Shown: positions 21,776 to 35,900, counted from the first letter of the stretch. The stretch: DNA of 64,000 bases from Aphelenchoides besseyi (GCA_024699855.1 JAMPIQ010000003.1:2728001-2792000), one strand, 5' to 3'. The notes: a model not told the origin generated them from the letters alone. Made by a program: numbers and translations.

Positions 21776-23289
21776 TTATCGTTGGGTATGAGATTCAGAA
21801 ATCTGACGAATGAAATCGGCAGTCGGAAACGGAATTGGATCGTTTGTTGGAAGTTCTCCGCTTTCAAGAAACTTCCAATAACGTTGACGAAACAGTGGAA
21901 GGAAAATGTCAGCGATCGAATATACGTCGTTTTGAGTTGATGTCATTGTTTTGTTTTCGTAAACAAACGAAGTTAATCGAATGAGACGAATCGACGCCGC
22001 GGCAACTGATTTGTGAATTTGGGCCAAATATTCACCGAGCTCGCCGTACAAACGATCTCGCAGAGCGCTAATCGTCTCGTGGACTATGAGTTGTCGTTCA
22101 ACTAAACGTATTTGATTTGGATTGCGATGCTTCAACTCACGTTCTTCAAACACTACGATCGCCATATGAGCAGCGCCTTCAATGAACGTCGGACCAAAGA
22201 TTCGTGCCTTCTCGATAGCGCGATGTCCAGCAATGCAAAGTGGTCGAATGACTCTACAAAGAAGTCGACTGTGTAAAACAACCGCCTTACTCGACATTTG
22301 GAGGATCATCTGCGTCGAAAAAAGCTTCCAATTTGTTGACATCGTAATAGAGATTCAAAAAAGACACTACTCGCGAATCACCTCGAGTTGGACAAAACCG
22401 AGAGTTCAACGAAAATTTGTGAGCCATAGCTACCTGGTGACTACAAATTTTGAGCATCGACACCTACAAAACATTGCCATTAGCTCAAATTGTCTGCTTA
22501 CCCGCTGGTCAATAGTCAAAACTGCGCCTTCGAGAATCTCCATGATAAACATGCAAGCCGAATGAGAAGTACAAGCGTCCAACTAAAAGAGTTTAATCAA
22601 TTGTAAAAATCCCGTACCTGAACGTTTACGTGACGATTGAGAATGATGAGCTAAAACATCATACATTAAACATCAAAGAATTAAATCAAACCTCATCGTT
22701 GGCAACCTCTCGATTCAAATTCATTGCAACTGCAAATCTCTGTCGATGTTCGAATTGACGAAAAGCGTTTAATACGCGATTTAGCATCGGAAATCGATCA
22801 ACGGGCATATAATCGGTTGAAGAAGGATCAATGGGAGTCAGAGAAGAAGATGATGGTTGTCGATCTGTGGGCTCTGATGCCGAGATTTTGATTGATCGAT
22901 GTGCTTCATCTTCTGGAATATCGTCAGTCGGTTGTCCATTAACTTGAATAACAAGGTTCTTTCCGACCATACGCATTCCGACAGCTCTCGATTTTCTTAA
23001 CCGACAAGACCTACAAAAACCTAATGCACATTAACAAATTGCACGAAATTGAGCGCAACAACAAACTTACTCTTACTGTTGTCGTCTAAATTGAAAACTA
23101 GTACACACTCCTAACAGTCTTCAACTTACTGAAGCTTATTTTACATTTCGAATCATCGAGACACTTCAATTTTCCATGTTGATTGTAATTTCGGCGATAA
23201 AACGTTGAGCAGGATTTACAAATTGGTTTCATTGATCCGATGATACTCGCTTTAGCTCCACAAACTTCACAAAAATGTATTTTTGGCAT
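21776..23289 (-). CDS. Nuclear hormone receptor, nematode supplementary type
   Basis: The N-terminal DNA-binding domain is complete after splicing. Finger 1 has CEVCGAKASIIGSMKPICKSC and recognition helix STFYRRN. Finger 2 runs from KCLDDSKCKISF, with a short exon NDNSK, to FCRSCRLRKSRAVGM. A hinge follows (PSSSSLTPIDPSSTDY), then a ligand-binding-type domain with helices such as FGPTFIEGAAHMAIVVF, ERQLIVHETISALRDRL and a C-terminal IPFPTADFIRQI. The P-box (CKSCSTFYRRN) is the divergent kind found in the expanded nematode NHR family derived from HNF4. It should be a nuclear transcription factor; ligand and targets unknown. The start MPKIHFCEVCG puts the first finger almost at the N terminus, as is usual. 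Its stop is 35 bp from the P-glycoprotein stop. Confidence 0.88.
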
Positions 23290-23300
23290 CTTCGAAACAA

Positions 23301-24379
23301 ATGAAACTCTGTTGTTTCAAACGTCGAAGTGAAAAAAGCGAGTTTGTGTGGTCTAATCGATCTTCCCACCAACAACCACTCGAAGGCATCTTACGAAAAA
23401 ACATGTGAGAAAATTGTGTACTTAATCAGGTGTTCCTTGCTCTTTGATTCGTGTCCATGGATCTGCAATAGCTGCTCATCGCGTTCCACCTTTGATCTCC
23501 TACTATTCACTAATCCATCACTTAAGTTTACAATATTATTTTAATAATCAACTAGTGTTTACTGTTACTGCAATTGAGCTTGGCGTTCTGTTGATGATGG
23601 AAGTCGTCGATTGGATCTTGAGAGAGAAGACAAAGGGAAGACATCGAGAGAGTGCGATTTATCTTCATAACAAGAAAGATTGTGAGTCTCACAATGTATT
23701 TGATTCGATAACAATTACGTGAATGAGGTCTAAAATAGGCATTGTTTTACAGGTGAAAACGGTGTAGAAAACATAAAAGATCGGAGCAAAGTTGGTGAGA
23801 AAAGGTATTACTGCCTGAACGATTAACGTGAATAGAAATCGCATTGGTGTTCCAACTCACGTGTAAGATCATTACTTTGCTGAGCTTTTTTTGTAGTTTT
23901 TCGTAGTGCTGCTTTGCGAGTTTGTGCGAATATAACGATTGCTAGCAACTCCAAAATAAGTGACCGCAATCAACGAATTTACGTGAGTATCTTTTGTCTA
24001 TATTTTGCCTGTTGATTCGTTGCAGAAGTTGGGCGAGAATCTGATACTGCGGGCTCGTTACGCGTGTATTGTTCAGTTGATATTGATTGTTTGGCAGTTT
24101 CACGAACTGGTTATGTCCACTGATTGGCAGCACATTTTCATGTTGGTAATACTAATGTTCGCGAACTACGCTCTGATCGGAGAGTACTTCAAAGACTACG
24201 TGATCTCTTCGTACATTTACGCCGATGATTGCAAGGCTGTGGACACTGCTCCGTTTCCCTTCAACGGACGGCATTTGAACAAACAAAATGAACATGATCT
24301 CGACCCTTACACAGTATTGAGCATTCGTATTATACGACATAACCAATCATTTTTGTGTTTTGTAAATAAATACTTATGA
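23301..24379 (+). pseudogene. Fragmentary multi-pass receptor, Sre/Srab-like
   Basis: Several exon-like hydrophobic frames lie in order on the plus strand. One is LVFTVTAIELGVLLMMEVVD, then a charged loop ending HRESAIYLHNKKD. Later comes RNQRIYKLGENLILRARYA, leading into the helices QLILIVWQFHELVM and IFMLVILMFANYALIG. The RY and EN arrangement before a helix resembles the last loop and helix 6 of Sre/Srab chemoreceptors. Helices 1-3 were not found, and exon joins before 23570 are unclear. The candidate ATG at 23301 is only 11 bp from the start codon of the divergent nuclear receptor, an unlikely promoter arrangement. A decayed or truncated chemoreceptor is the best reading. Confidence 0.35.
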
Positions 24380-24505
24380 TAAAGAAGATTCTCGGGCTCT
24401 TCAATTGAATCGAGTTCAAGAGCTTCTGTTCAGAAAACAAACGAAGCTTTCATTTTCATTTCAAATCGTGCTTACTGACGGTTGAACAACGGGTCCCTTG
24501 GCTTA

Positions 24506-25220
24506 ATGGTTTGTTTTTGATTCACATTTTTCACATCATTTTTATGTCCAGTCATCTGCCACAGAAAAGCCGAGTTCGACGTCGATAAGCACCGGACAAA
24601 TCGTTTTCATTTGCTTGACCGGACTTCTTGTTCTTTCGATTGTTGTTGGCCTGATTGTTTCTATCTATTGTTTCTGCAACAAAGATATCAGAAAGAAGAG
24701 AGGTGACTTATACGACCTCAAGCAATAACCGTTGCCCTTTAGAGAAACTCTCTCCACAAGAATTGGAAAGTGAACGAGCGAGAATCCGATTGGCGTCAAC
24801 CCACGATCTGATGTTTCGTGCCGACGAATTTCATCACAAACGTTTGAGAGTTCCAAGTCAAATCGAATGGAAACCTGAGGTTCGTGTTGTTGTTTCGTTT
24901 AAAAGAAACCGAACGTTTAGGAAGCCAAGAACGAAGAAGCGGAGGATAAGAATCCGGCTAACGCACATTTTCGATTCAGCAAAAGAGGAAACGTAGTCTA
25001 TGATATGGGATCGTCGGTCGAAGAGGTTTTCGAGAGTCCCATTCGATCAGCTCAACCAATTGGCTCAACCGACAGACGTGGCACACACTCAACGAACTCG
25101 ACCACCCAAACGACCCCCGCACAAGCAACACCGTCGAGTACGAAGAGAAAAAAAGTAAAACCGAAAACTCGATCGCAGAAAACTCCAAATCAGAAGTCAC
25201 CGTTCACCTCGGATTATTGA
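24506..25220 (+). CDS. Small single-pass membrane protein, unknown
   Basis: Four exons, the first being just the ATG (24506-24508). The reading gives a short Ser/Thr-rich lumenal segment (SSATEKPSSTSISTG), one helix (FICLTGLLVLSIVVGLIVSI), a Cys/basic border (FCNKDIRKKR), then a helical stretch (LSPQELESERARIRLAS). It ends in a Ser/Thr/Lys-rich cytoplasmic tail (KRKKVKPKTRSQK). Lacking a cleavable signal peptide, it looks like a type III membrane protein of about 185 residues. Family not recognised. A one-codon first exon is unusual, and the true start could be in a spliced upstream exon. Confidence 0.55.
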
Positions 25221-26852
25221 GAGTTGAGATCAATAAATGATTTCTCATTTGTCAATCGTTTATTTACACGTCTATACGACTGCAAAACAATGTACAGGAC
25301 AATACCCGAGTTTAAGGCAAATTTACAGACCTAAATCTCATCGCAATCGTCGTCATGACTCAATGACCGTGGAAACAACTTTCGATGCGGAATCCAACCA
25401 AAAAGTTATCGAATTTTGTTGAAATCAGTAACTACTATCTTGATTGAATTCATCAAATTTAGTTCAATAGCGATCAATCAAAAGGCACACTCCAAGGTCC
25501 AAGTTTCTAATACGGTAAGATTGCAAAGTCAATCGTCGCGCATGTTTTCCGACTGTAAGATAAATTATTTTGTTTGGAGCTTACAGATATGGGTGGTCAT
25601 TGATGAATAGAAAAAGTGATCCAGACTTTTAATCAAGTATTGATAACTTGTTTGTGTTTCGTCATAACAACAATACCACAGATGAGACCGATTAGCTGAC
25701 TGTTAAGTTTGCGACTTTTCACGCTTTTTCGACATCACCAATAACTTCCGGCTATTCTAATTTAACGACCTCGTTAACAGTTGCAACAATAAACATCTAC
25801 CAAGAGACAAACGTTTGCCCTTAGACTGATTGGTGTTAACGAAAGTAACAACGAGACATCGGCGCGTGACCGCAACATTTTTATGAGTTTTGTGTTAACG
25901 ATGTTGATGCGTGGCTTAAAGTTTCTCTCTTATTGCAACGTTCTTAGCGCTTATCGAGTTCGTAAGCTTCGACGGCACGTGATGTCAAAAATAACCATAC
26001 GGTCATTAATTTGATTGAAAACAAAGTTGTCGAAAGAAGACTCACGATTTTGGTATTCGCATGGGAAGCTGATCAATCTCGCTGCTTGTTGAAATCAGGC
26101 CACCACCACAAGTAAATGGTGGAAAAACAGAATGACTTCTTAATTGCAACGATGTAGACCAAGACTGTCAGTGCCGTTGGATTTGAGAGCTGAAAACTGG
26201 TCGATCTTTCGTTCTGTTTCCTTGATTCAATCAACCACTGATGTGTCCTTGAATGAGAGGCGAAAACGACGTTCCAGTTGATTGCTCAACAGGACGACAG
26301 TGAATGTGGCAATTGTACTTACATGCAAAACGCTTTTGTTGGCAAAAGAACGACGGTCATTGCTCACAGAAGTTGGTTGAAAGGTAATAAACTTTGAGTT
26401 AGTAAAGTCGAAAAAATAATCGAAACGCCATTCTCAAGTTTTGGCCAATTGATCCTCAGCGAAATGAAAGGCGGGAGTAATGGTCGAGAATCGACGAGAG
26501 TTTTTAAACAGTCAAGAACGAAACTAACAGTACTTTTAAGTGTTTTATCAACAGTCGAAAGGAATACCGGAGAGATTGTCGAAGTATTGTGGGTTGAGAG
26601 TTCAACCTCATTGCTGTCGTCTGTTTAATTTCGGTGGATATTCTACTTCATGAGGAGTTAATTTGATCGTAAAATCCAATAATCAAATAAAGAATAAGTC
26701 GTCGAACATAAAACCCAATCTGTTGTCATCTTAGACAACGGTTCAAACTAACATCAAATGCAAATTGATGACTATAAAGTTAAAGACATTTTATTTTCTA
26801 CTCGGTAAAATCAAAGTTTACAACAAAAAAAACGATATAACAGAAACGAACA
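25221..26852. other. Intergenic 1.6 kb, nothing recognised
   Basis: An ATAAATGA poly(A)-like signal follows the previous gene at about 25231. Reading frames beyond are short (60 codons or so) and show no domain or splice consistency on either strand. No repeat array was seen. Confidence 0.4.
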
Positions 26853-28051
26853 TCAGTTAAAATTGAAGGGACATTTTTGCTTAAGATTCTTGGGTAGCCG
26901 ACTCAGAATAGAATTGTAGGCATCAGGTCGGGCGTCGAAGATGGGTTTCAGTCGGAGCCAAATCAAATTAGATAGCTTATCCGGTTTACTGAAAAACATC
27001 TTGTCAATTCTGTAGTTTGGTCTCAACTTACTTGACCGCAAATCGATAAATGTTGTCCACCTCTACAACATCAGTAGGTGTTTGCACAATGAGTGCTTGT
27101 GCTCCATCGCTTTGGATTGACCATACATTCTTCAATATGATACCCGTGCTGTTCCACGTCAAGGTATCCAAATGCAGCGAGAGGATTTCCGACTCTTCGT
27201 CTTCACGGTAATTTTGAACGAAGAGCGTTCTTCCAATGCAACACATGGAACGCGATAATATAGTACTAGATTCCTGAAATGTAAGATCTGGTTATTATAC
27301 TGAAAGATCAAAGTTACCAAATTGACTCCTTCTGCCAAATCCCAGTTGATCGTTCGTTTTCGACTTTGATCTCTCTCCGCAAAGTCGAATTCGATCAGGT
27401 CGATCGGTTGATTGGCATCGTCGTTGCTCGTTTCGCCTCGAGCCAACCCGTAAAGACGACCGTCCAAGCATTCGAAGTCACTCATTTCCCGTGGGACTTC
27501 TAGCCGGGATACGGTGAGCGGGTTGCCGACGTTCAATCGAACCACATAAAAATCGACCCGAGAAGGTTGATTGTGGGCAATCTTGAAGACGGTGCCCAAA
27601 GACGGTTGTGATTGCACGAACCACGTGCAAAAAGGCGCCTTCGTGTAGACTGCCACAAAAGTCGTCTGTTCGACGACGAACATCGAACGTCCATAGTCGA
27701 AATATCCCATTCCGACGTGCAAATTGTTCGAATCATTGGATCCGAACAACAAAAAGGCGGTGTGCATGTCCAGTGGAAAAACACTGTGAATGCAATGGGC
27801 CTTTGTCTTCTGTTGTGATTCCCCGATATTTGACGAAGGGAATTCGAAACAAAAAGTGCTAAACAAGAAGGATGAAGAAAACAACTCGAAACTTACTGTG
27901 ACTTGGAATGGAACAGGTCGATGATCGTACAATCGTGCGTTCCATTCTTAACCAAAAATCGACCATCAATAACATGTTGATCATCGGCGCCGGGCACCGC
28001 AAAGCTGCCCATCAATTGACGTTCGTATTTGGCCATTTTGCTGGTTGCCAT
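26853..28051 (-). CDS. Uncharacterised protein of about 360 aa, beta-rich
   Basis: Exons run from MATSKMAKYERQLMGSFAV (ATG 28051-28049) through a large central exon to a C terminus ending KQKCPFNFN. The central part reads as repeated beta strands with aromatic and Val/Phe alternation (SMFVVEQTTFVAVYTKAPF, VDFYVVRLNVGNPLTVSRL, LYGLARGE, ALIVQTPTDVVEVDNIYRF). This is the texture of a beta-propeller, but I see no Kelch or WD signature and do not assign a family. No signal peptide or transmembrane helix is seen, so it is probably cytosolic. Introns near 27890, 27300 and 27020 have good GT-AG borders. Confidence 0.6.
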
Positions 28052-28452
28052 CGTTGTATTTGAATAACTGAACGTTTGAATTAATGACGAAGATTTGAAG
28101 TATCACGAGATCAGTGAACGTTGCTAAACGATGACACGACCGCAACATAAACAAGAAAGCAAAATTCACAAAGAAAACTGAAGTGATTGAAACGAATGTT
28201 GGATTCAGAAAGCGATAGTCCATCGAAAATAACTGATAAATTGATTCCGCAGTACCTCTCACAAATACACATGCCAATGTGATGCTGTTGTGCATTTTGC
28301 ATAGTTGGTCGCAGTAATCACTCAAAGAGAAAGAAGTTGCAAAACTAAAGCGCGTTCACAACTGATCGATGGAAAATCCGTAAAGTTTCTTGAGAACTTG
28401 AATAACAAGTGGATTGAGTCCTTAAAATCACACCCCAACAAAGAATCTCAAC

Positions 28453-29128
28453 ATGAAAATCAATACAGATAAAATGGACAAACTTCTTGCCAATAACTAC
28501 TCTCAAGGACAACAGGAATTCGCTGTCCATCGCAGTTCCGATATCCCGTTACTTACTGAAAACTTGACAATAAAGGAGGATCGCGCAGTTGATCGACTAC
28601 AGAAACTGAAAATGGAGGGCGGACTTGTTTCTCAAGCTTATATACGACCCATAAGTGACGACTCGTTCATGCGATTAACAACCAAGCGAACCTCCGGTCA
28701 ATTGCATAACAACTACCGAGCGATATCGCCAGAGAACGCAGTCGGTCTTTCAAACAGACAAAGGAGTCCAAGTTCCGACGGCCCATTAGGTCGTTTCCCA
28801 ATCTCAGGCTCTTCCTCGGGTGCTATTGGGAATTGAATCCGAACGAGAAGGTTAACGGTGTCTAAACGAACGCAATCACACCTCTGAACACTTGAATGGG
28901 AAGTAGGTTAAGCAAAATCTATGGCTAATCTCATTGGAGAGAAATACCCAGCCAAAGTCCTTGAGTAATTCTCGACCACAAGACGAGCTTTCGAATGCCC
29001 AAGTTAGTATTCTAACAAGCAAATGAAGAAACAGTTTATTTGATCAATCAACAGCTCAGAATTCGCGTTCTTGAAAAGGAATATGAGAAGCAGATGCGAC
29101 AGTACAGCAGCATTATTGGTTGCAAATA
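28453..29128 (+). CDS. Small coiled-coil protein, unknown
   Basis: The first exon reads MKINTDKMDKLLANNYSQG and continues with RAVDRLQKLKMEGGLVSQ and a Ser/Pro-rich part (SNRQRSPSSDGPLGRFP). Later exons on the same strand give SLSNSRPQDELSNAQ and, after a 52-nt intron, LRIRVLEKEYEKQMRQYS with stop TAA at about 29128, a clear coiled-coil end. The join between about 28820 and 28950 is not resolved, so the exon order is inferred from strand and spacing. About 170-180 residues. No family assigned. Confidence 0.4.
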
Positions 29129-29967
29129 AAAGAACCCGATGAACATCTAAACTAAAGTTTGAAAAAACTTGCGAGTTACTAACCTAAAATCCGCGTGTTA
29201 TCTTGAACTGATTGAGTGTCGTCGAAGTGAACAATTTCTCTCAGAAACATCAATTGGAAAGCAGCCCATCGGAATAGCGGTAATCCAATTCCCGTTTCTC
29301 CAGTCCAACGGAATTGTGAAATAACGAAGATTGCATTTGGTCCACGAACGAAATCTCTGTTTTGCGTTGTGGTCCAGTTGCCAGTCGACAAAATTTGAAC
29401 AATCAAACTTCTTAGTCTTGGCTCCTGTGACCGACATCGTATGAGTCTCGAAATTGACGTTGATTGTTTATTTATGCTCAAATCAGCATCATTATCAAAA
29501 ATAAATAAAAATCCAAATAAACGACGATCATTATATACAGAGAAAAGAACCCAGTTGAGTTGGAGAACATTATAAACGACCGTTTGAACATTCCTGAGGT
29601 AGTGGAGTTTGAAATCAGTTTTAAAATTGTTAACGAAAATGCAAGGGAAATCGAAGCTCTTTGTTGAACAAATGAGGAGTGACTGTAAAAGAATGAGAGA
29701 AAGTATGCGAAACGAAAGACCGTTTTGAGTTGATTTTTAAAGAAAACAGACGGGACTTATTGAAAACTCGGGGATTGATTGATGGAAACAAGAGCCGATT
29801 GGTTCCGACGAGAACTCAACGACAATCGTCAGAGTCCGACGAATAGGCTCCAAACTCTCGACGATCACGCATCTTTCGGCCCATCAACGGACTTCGATCC
29901 TCACCGTTTTCTCGTCTTCCTCCCGGCGATCGAAGACCGAACGGATTCTTTTCTAAACATCAACTGA
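29129..29967. other. Region between genes with one unresolved minus-strand ORF
   Basis: A 100-codon minus-strand frame (29179-29481) includes FRWTGETGIGLPLFRWAAF. A second frame over the same bases is also open, and no family or splice support was found for either. The plus-strand frame at 29779-29967 lies just past the 3' end of the ROR gene and has no supported identity. Confidence 0.25.
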
Positions 29968-32900
29968 TTAGCTCACAATTCTTTTCAACTGCTTACCAAT
30001 CGGTGTACTGTGCATTATGGCATTGCCGCTAATCATCTGCAGTTTCGTCGGTTGACCATTAAGCGGAGCAGGCGACGGAACTCCTTGACCGTATTGATCC
30101 AAACCAGGTAGAGATCCACGAATCAAATTACTCGATTGACGATCGGAAGACGACTGTCGACTTCCACGCGCTCCACTTGAACCGCCTACAAAATCGTTAA
30201 TCTGATTAACTAGTAAGACAACCACGTACCTGAATGAATACTACTCGCTCTCGCCATTGTTGCTTGACCCAACGCCTCCCAGACTTTCAATTTTTTGTGC
30301 AATTCCACAAATTTGGGTCGTCTTTCCGTGTGTTCATTGCAACATTCGACAATCATACAGTAAATGTTAGGTGGACAAGAGGGTGGACATGGGAGTACGT
30401 CTTTGTGATGCATGTTTTCCAGAACCTGTTGATTGTTCAGTTCACGATATGGTTGTTGACCGAAAGTGTAGATTTCCCACAACGTTACACCGAACGAATA
30501 AACGTCCGTTGACTCGTGATAAATGTTCTCCAATGCTTCTCGTGGCATCCAACGAATTGGCAGACGAGTTCGTGGATTGATTTGATAGTAGTCGTGCTCG
30601 TAAGGTTTCATATATTTTGCGAAATCAGAAATCTTGACAACCAACTAAAAATAACGGTCAATGTTTTTGGCAAGAAAACGAACTTGATCAGCAATCAGAA
30701 CATTGCGAGCGGCCAAGTCCTTATGCACGTATCCACAACTCGACAGGTACTCCATGCCACCGGCAATTCCACTCGCAATTTTGACCATATCCTCGTAGTT
30801 CCGGATCCTCTCATCTTCGAGACTAAAACAGGATTCTTGTTGAAAGCATTTCGTCACTTTCGACTTACTCATTTCCATCCGGTGCCCTCATTTTCAACCA
30901 TTGAATCAGATCGCCGTGAATTCCATAATCGAAACACGCACCCAATCGAACGTTGTCCAGATACGTGACGCCGATCAGTCGAATTACATGCAAATGTGAA
31001 AACGGAGCCAACGTTCGAATGTCGTCTTGGAAGTTCGCGTTTTCCATCTGATTTGCTCCGATACGAAGCGCTTGAACTGCAACTTTCAACTTCTTCCCGC
31101 CAATGTAAGGACCACTGTAATCCGCGACGTAAACCACTTGTTGATCGTCTTCGCCCAAAACTCCGGTTATTGACAACTAAACAAAGAAAGTCCTTAGGTA
31201 CTTGCTAGAAGAACAAACTTGAGATTCTTGAATAATTGGGATTTGATATTGTTCCGATGGATCGGTACTCGTGTGTGGACTGTAAGGTGGATGTTGTTGG
31301 GCAGTAGCATAAGCATGAGAACCGATTGATTGAACGTTCGATCCGGGGCCTTGATGATGTCGAACGTTGAGAAGTGAGTTCATTTCGTAGTTGAGTCCCG
31401 GTTGTGTTAGCATCATTCCACCGCCATTCATTCCGTTTGCTTTTCGATAATAAGCCGAGTTTATTGCACTAAAAAAGTTCGTATTGAATCACTTGAGTGA
31501 ATGTGTTTACCTATTGGCTATTGATGAGCCGCCATTCATACTCTGAAGGAAATAACCGTTTTTGTTGACCATCGACGAAGTGACAGTCGATTGACCGCCT
31601 CCACTAGTCGTCGCTGATCCACTGCTTTTTTGTTTTCGCTTCTTGCGACAGCAGAAACAACAAAACAAAGTGATCAACAGAAGCAGCAGACCGCCCATTC
31701 CAACCGCCGTTCCGACTTGCCATTGCGGAGTCATGTCTTGCCAAGTTTTGCTCATTGTATCCACAAAATTTGTTGTTTTTTCCGTTGGATGATGTTGAAT
31801 TGGATCGGGAGCCGAATCGGAATATTCGAGATGCATATTCATGGGACATTTTGGAACATCGCAAACTTCCGGCAATCCATCGGTTGTGAAGCACCATGGC
31901 TGACCAATTGGACCACCGGGATTACGACAATGATTGGCGGCATTGCGAAGTCGTGGCTGCGTTGACGGACTGTATTCGGGATTAGTGGAGCTCTGGAAAA
32001 TGGCCCAATAAATTCAGTTGCTCATTCAGTACTTACACTCCACGGTAAACACTTTTTGTTCGAGCGACTGACCGCAACATTTCCTTCGTATTTGAGTCCC
32101 GTATCGACGTAACACCAATGAGAAAACGGTGGTTTTGCTGTTTCATCAGCGTCATTTGGGAAGATTTTCGGAGTCCCGATCGGCTCCAAAACCCGAATGC
32201 AGTGCTCAGCTTTCGGGGGCAAAGTCTCGCAACGCGGGAGCAACGATTTCGGTCCATCGCCCACCAACTGAAACAGCGAATGGTGAGCAAAAAGTTTTTT
32301 CTTTACCTCATGTTGAGCGGCCATCGCCATTTCTTTCGGACAAACATTCGTGGTCAAATTGTCGCAGTCCTAAAAAGCAATCCGTCAATTCAACGATACG
32401 CGAAACCAACTCACAGATCGGCACATCGAAACAACACCGCCATTTGATTGCAAGCCGGGAGTTTGATCGCAAATTCGATAGCGATGATAACAAGCAACTG
32501 TATGGGAATAACGTTTGCATTCCTGCGATACGTTCGGCATTTTGTGAATAAACATCATTGCGGCCGAAATGTGGTGATCTGAATATGGAAATTGAATCGA
32601 AAGCTACTTGACATCTGTTTACCAATATCGTACATTTCATCACGATTTTCACTGGTAATCATAATAAATTTGCCGGTTAGAAAGTTTCGACACGCTCTTC
32701 CCAAATAGGGAACACAATCGCCCTTTTGAAGTTGTCGTCCGTCCAACCAACGTTCACTGAACTCATTTGTGGCCGCAAATCCAACGCCGCCGGCATTGTC
32801 GGGGACTTGAAAGAGATCGTCCATGTTGTCCGTTCCAACTCGCGGTCTTTCGTTCTGAAATCGAGTCTAAGAAACTGATTAGTCGAACAAATCAACCTCG

Positions 32901-35900
32901 TCGAAGTAGTCGGTGTAGTCGTCGTATTCACCGTTCACTTGCTTGCCACTGAATTTGCTTAATGCTGTGCTTTTCGGCTTTGCATTAGCCGGTGCAGTGT
33001 TCACCTGAAAAGCAAAACAATAAGTGGGAGGAATGCCCGTAGAAGTGCTAATCGCTGAGATTCCCAAACTTTTCGTTGCCGCAAATTCGATGACCCGAAG
33101 AAGACGATCTTTCGGCTCTGAATGCAGCGAAAAAACCGCCAACCGATCGGAAAGAACGTTTGCGAAGAAGAAAATCATAACTCAGCAGAATTTACGAACC
33201 AAAAGACCTCACGCAACGCTCATAAAACTGCCTTGTTATCAGCAAACTAACGAGTTTAATTGCAGTTACTTTCGAACGCCAATTCGACAACAGTAAGTGG
33301 ACGTCCAACTTATTCGCGGGACCCCTTAACTGCGCGCCTTTTGTGGCCGAACAGAAGGAACATAAGGCGAATTGAATGAAGGACCGCCAAAGCCGAAAGT
33401 GCCGAACGTTGAAAATCGCCGTCGAGTGGACGGCAGACGCGCGGCAATGGAGCGCAGTCATCAAGCACGTTAATCCTTTTTAGTGGGCGTGAAACGTTTG
33501 AAGGTTTCGCGAAATGCGTCCGCTGAAAAATTTTAATCGAAAAACGCGCATTTGGCAAAAAGATGCGAAGCGTATCGGCGTCCAAGTGTTTTAATGACCA
33601 CACACACTTTCGCATTAGTTCGAAAATGGTGAGAGCGCAAGTGGACGCTCGAAAACGTCCGGACGTCCAAAACGCGTCGCAAAAACCTTCAAAATCGATC
33701 AGAGATGTGCGCAGCAGAAAACAAAACTTCGCAAATTGAATCGAAAAGCGTGGCTCGTTTTTGTGGACACGATAAAAATTTATGAGCATGAGAACGCGCA
33801 AAGCAGATTCACTAGTTCGGATTCAACAAAAACAACCTTTCCGTTAACACACGTGTTTTCGGGGACGACGAAAATCTTTGCAGTCGCCGCCCAGTGCCTT
33901 GCGGCTAAACGATTGAAACCGCCGCAAAGATCACAACGCAAAAACCGCTGTCTTTTGTTTTCGAAGCGGCGGATTTTGTCGAGAAGACTAAACGGACGAG
34001 TCGAGGAAGCGACTCGAGAATTGTGGTCGTTTTTCATTTGCGTCCGTTGGGTTTTGAAACGCAGTCGAAACTCAATTTTACGTCTTCGTTGGCATTCGAA
34101 AGCGAATTTGCATCGGAAAGTAAGACGGAAAATCGGTGTGGTCGAGAGCGATCAATTCGACTGATTACAACGACCAAAAACAACAACGGAGGGACTCTCG
34201 TGGTCTCTGCTAAACAGCAAGTCGATTGGACTTTGGCGTTCTTCGCGTCCGTCTGTCACCCAACTTGATAAATGGACCTTCGGAGCGTGACCCATCAGCC
34301 CCGGCATTCGTGCTGAAAAATCGAACGCTGGACAGCTGCGACGATCGCGCAATCCAAAATTTCGATTCATCAACCCACGAAGTGACAAAGAATCTCGACA
34401 TTGGACAAAAAATGGATGCGTTGTAAACTCACTCGAAGAACCGAAGTGGTGTTCACAGATCCGGCCGAATTGGCGGCTGTGCACTAAAATCGAAGGTAAT
34501 CGTTGAATTCTCTGCACAATCGACTACCTGATAGTAACCGCTGTCCAAAACGTCCAGTTCATTGATCACTAATTTGGACCAGTACTCGCGATTTCGCACA
34601 CGAATTCGTCGACTCTTCTCCAACGGCGCGAGATTCTTCAGCCAACTGAAATTTGGAACTCATCACGAGAACTACAGATCCAAAAACCTACGTGAAGTTA
34701 ATCGGCTGCGGTGATCCAACAGCCTCGCACTTCAATCGAACTTCGCCGCCGGTGTGTCTTGTGACGTTGGGCAAATTGGAAGTCAGTCGAATGTACGGAC
34801 GTTTTCCGCTACCGTCGTCCATTCTGCAAGAAACATTGAACGTAAATGGAAAGTCAATTTGTGATCGAATAACGCGAATAGATCAACCCGGAGATTATCC
34901 GTTCGTATTTGGCAAATTGCGTGGATCGTTTTGCAAGGACGCTGTCTGGTGTAATTGGACGCAATTAGCCGTGAATTTGCGCTACGGAAGTGGAATCAAC
35001 TTTCGAGTTGTAAATCAAAGTTTGACTTTACGGCCAATAAAAACAATTTTGATTGCTGATGACGCTTGGAATTCACGTCCGTCCTTCTGCTTATCAGTCT
35101 TTCGAGATTGGTCTCCAGCAACGCGAATTGCAAACGCAACGCGATCAGCGGATTTAGGTATAATCGCCGTAATGTTGATAAGTTTTTTCTCGGTCTACGG
35201 ATTTTAATTCCCTTCCTTTTCACATGAATCACAATTTTCTGCTCTTTTTTTTGGCGCTTTTACCGTAACGTCCGGATGAGCAGATGGGATCTTGGCGCAG
35301 GAGCGCGTCAATTAATTGGAGATTCTCCACAAACGAAAACAATGAACGGGAGCTCTCGAAAATTACGTCTTCGAGTGTGTTCGCTTTTTTGGTTCAGCTG
35401 ATGATGAGCAGTTGGAGTGCGCGGATAATCTTTTTTGGAAGAAAAAACGATTTTAGTTTCACAAAAAATCCCCAAAAGACACACGTTCGGGAGTTAATTA
35501 AGAGACGTTTTTGTGGACGCCGCAAACCCACCGTACAACAAGCGGGAAACGCTAATTCGCACGCCATTAATCAAAACCGCAACATCATCGTCGAAAGTTT
35601 GCGGATCATAAATTTTATTTTACGATCCGCCGAAATTGACCACAAATCGAGAACGGAAACGCGAGGCGACAGAAAGAAAAACGAGCGGAAAGCTCGTAAA
35701 TTTGCTTCTTCAAGTAAGAGCGGACAGAACGTCTCTTTTTCTCTCGGTCATTCGCGTCGAATGTGCGCAAGGAACCACACGAACCGCAAGAGAAATTGGC
35801 CACTGCATTTCCGCCTCGTTCAGCGTAAAACAAATGGCCAGAGAGTGGCGCGAGTCGGGAATTTTGCGCGAAACGAAAATTGGACGGACGATAAGTTCGA

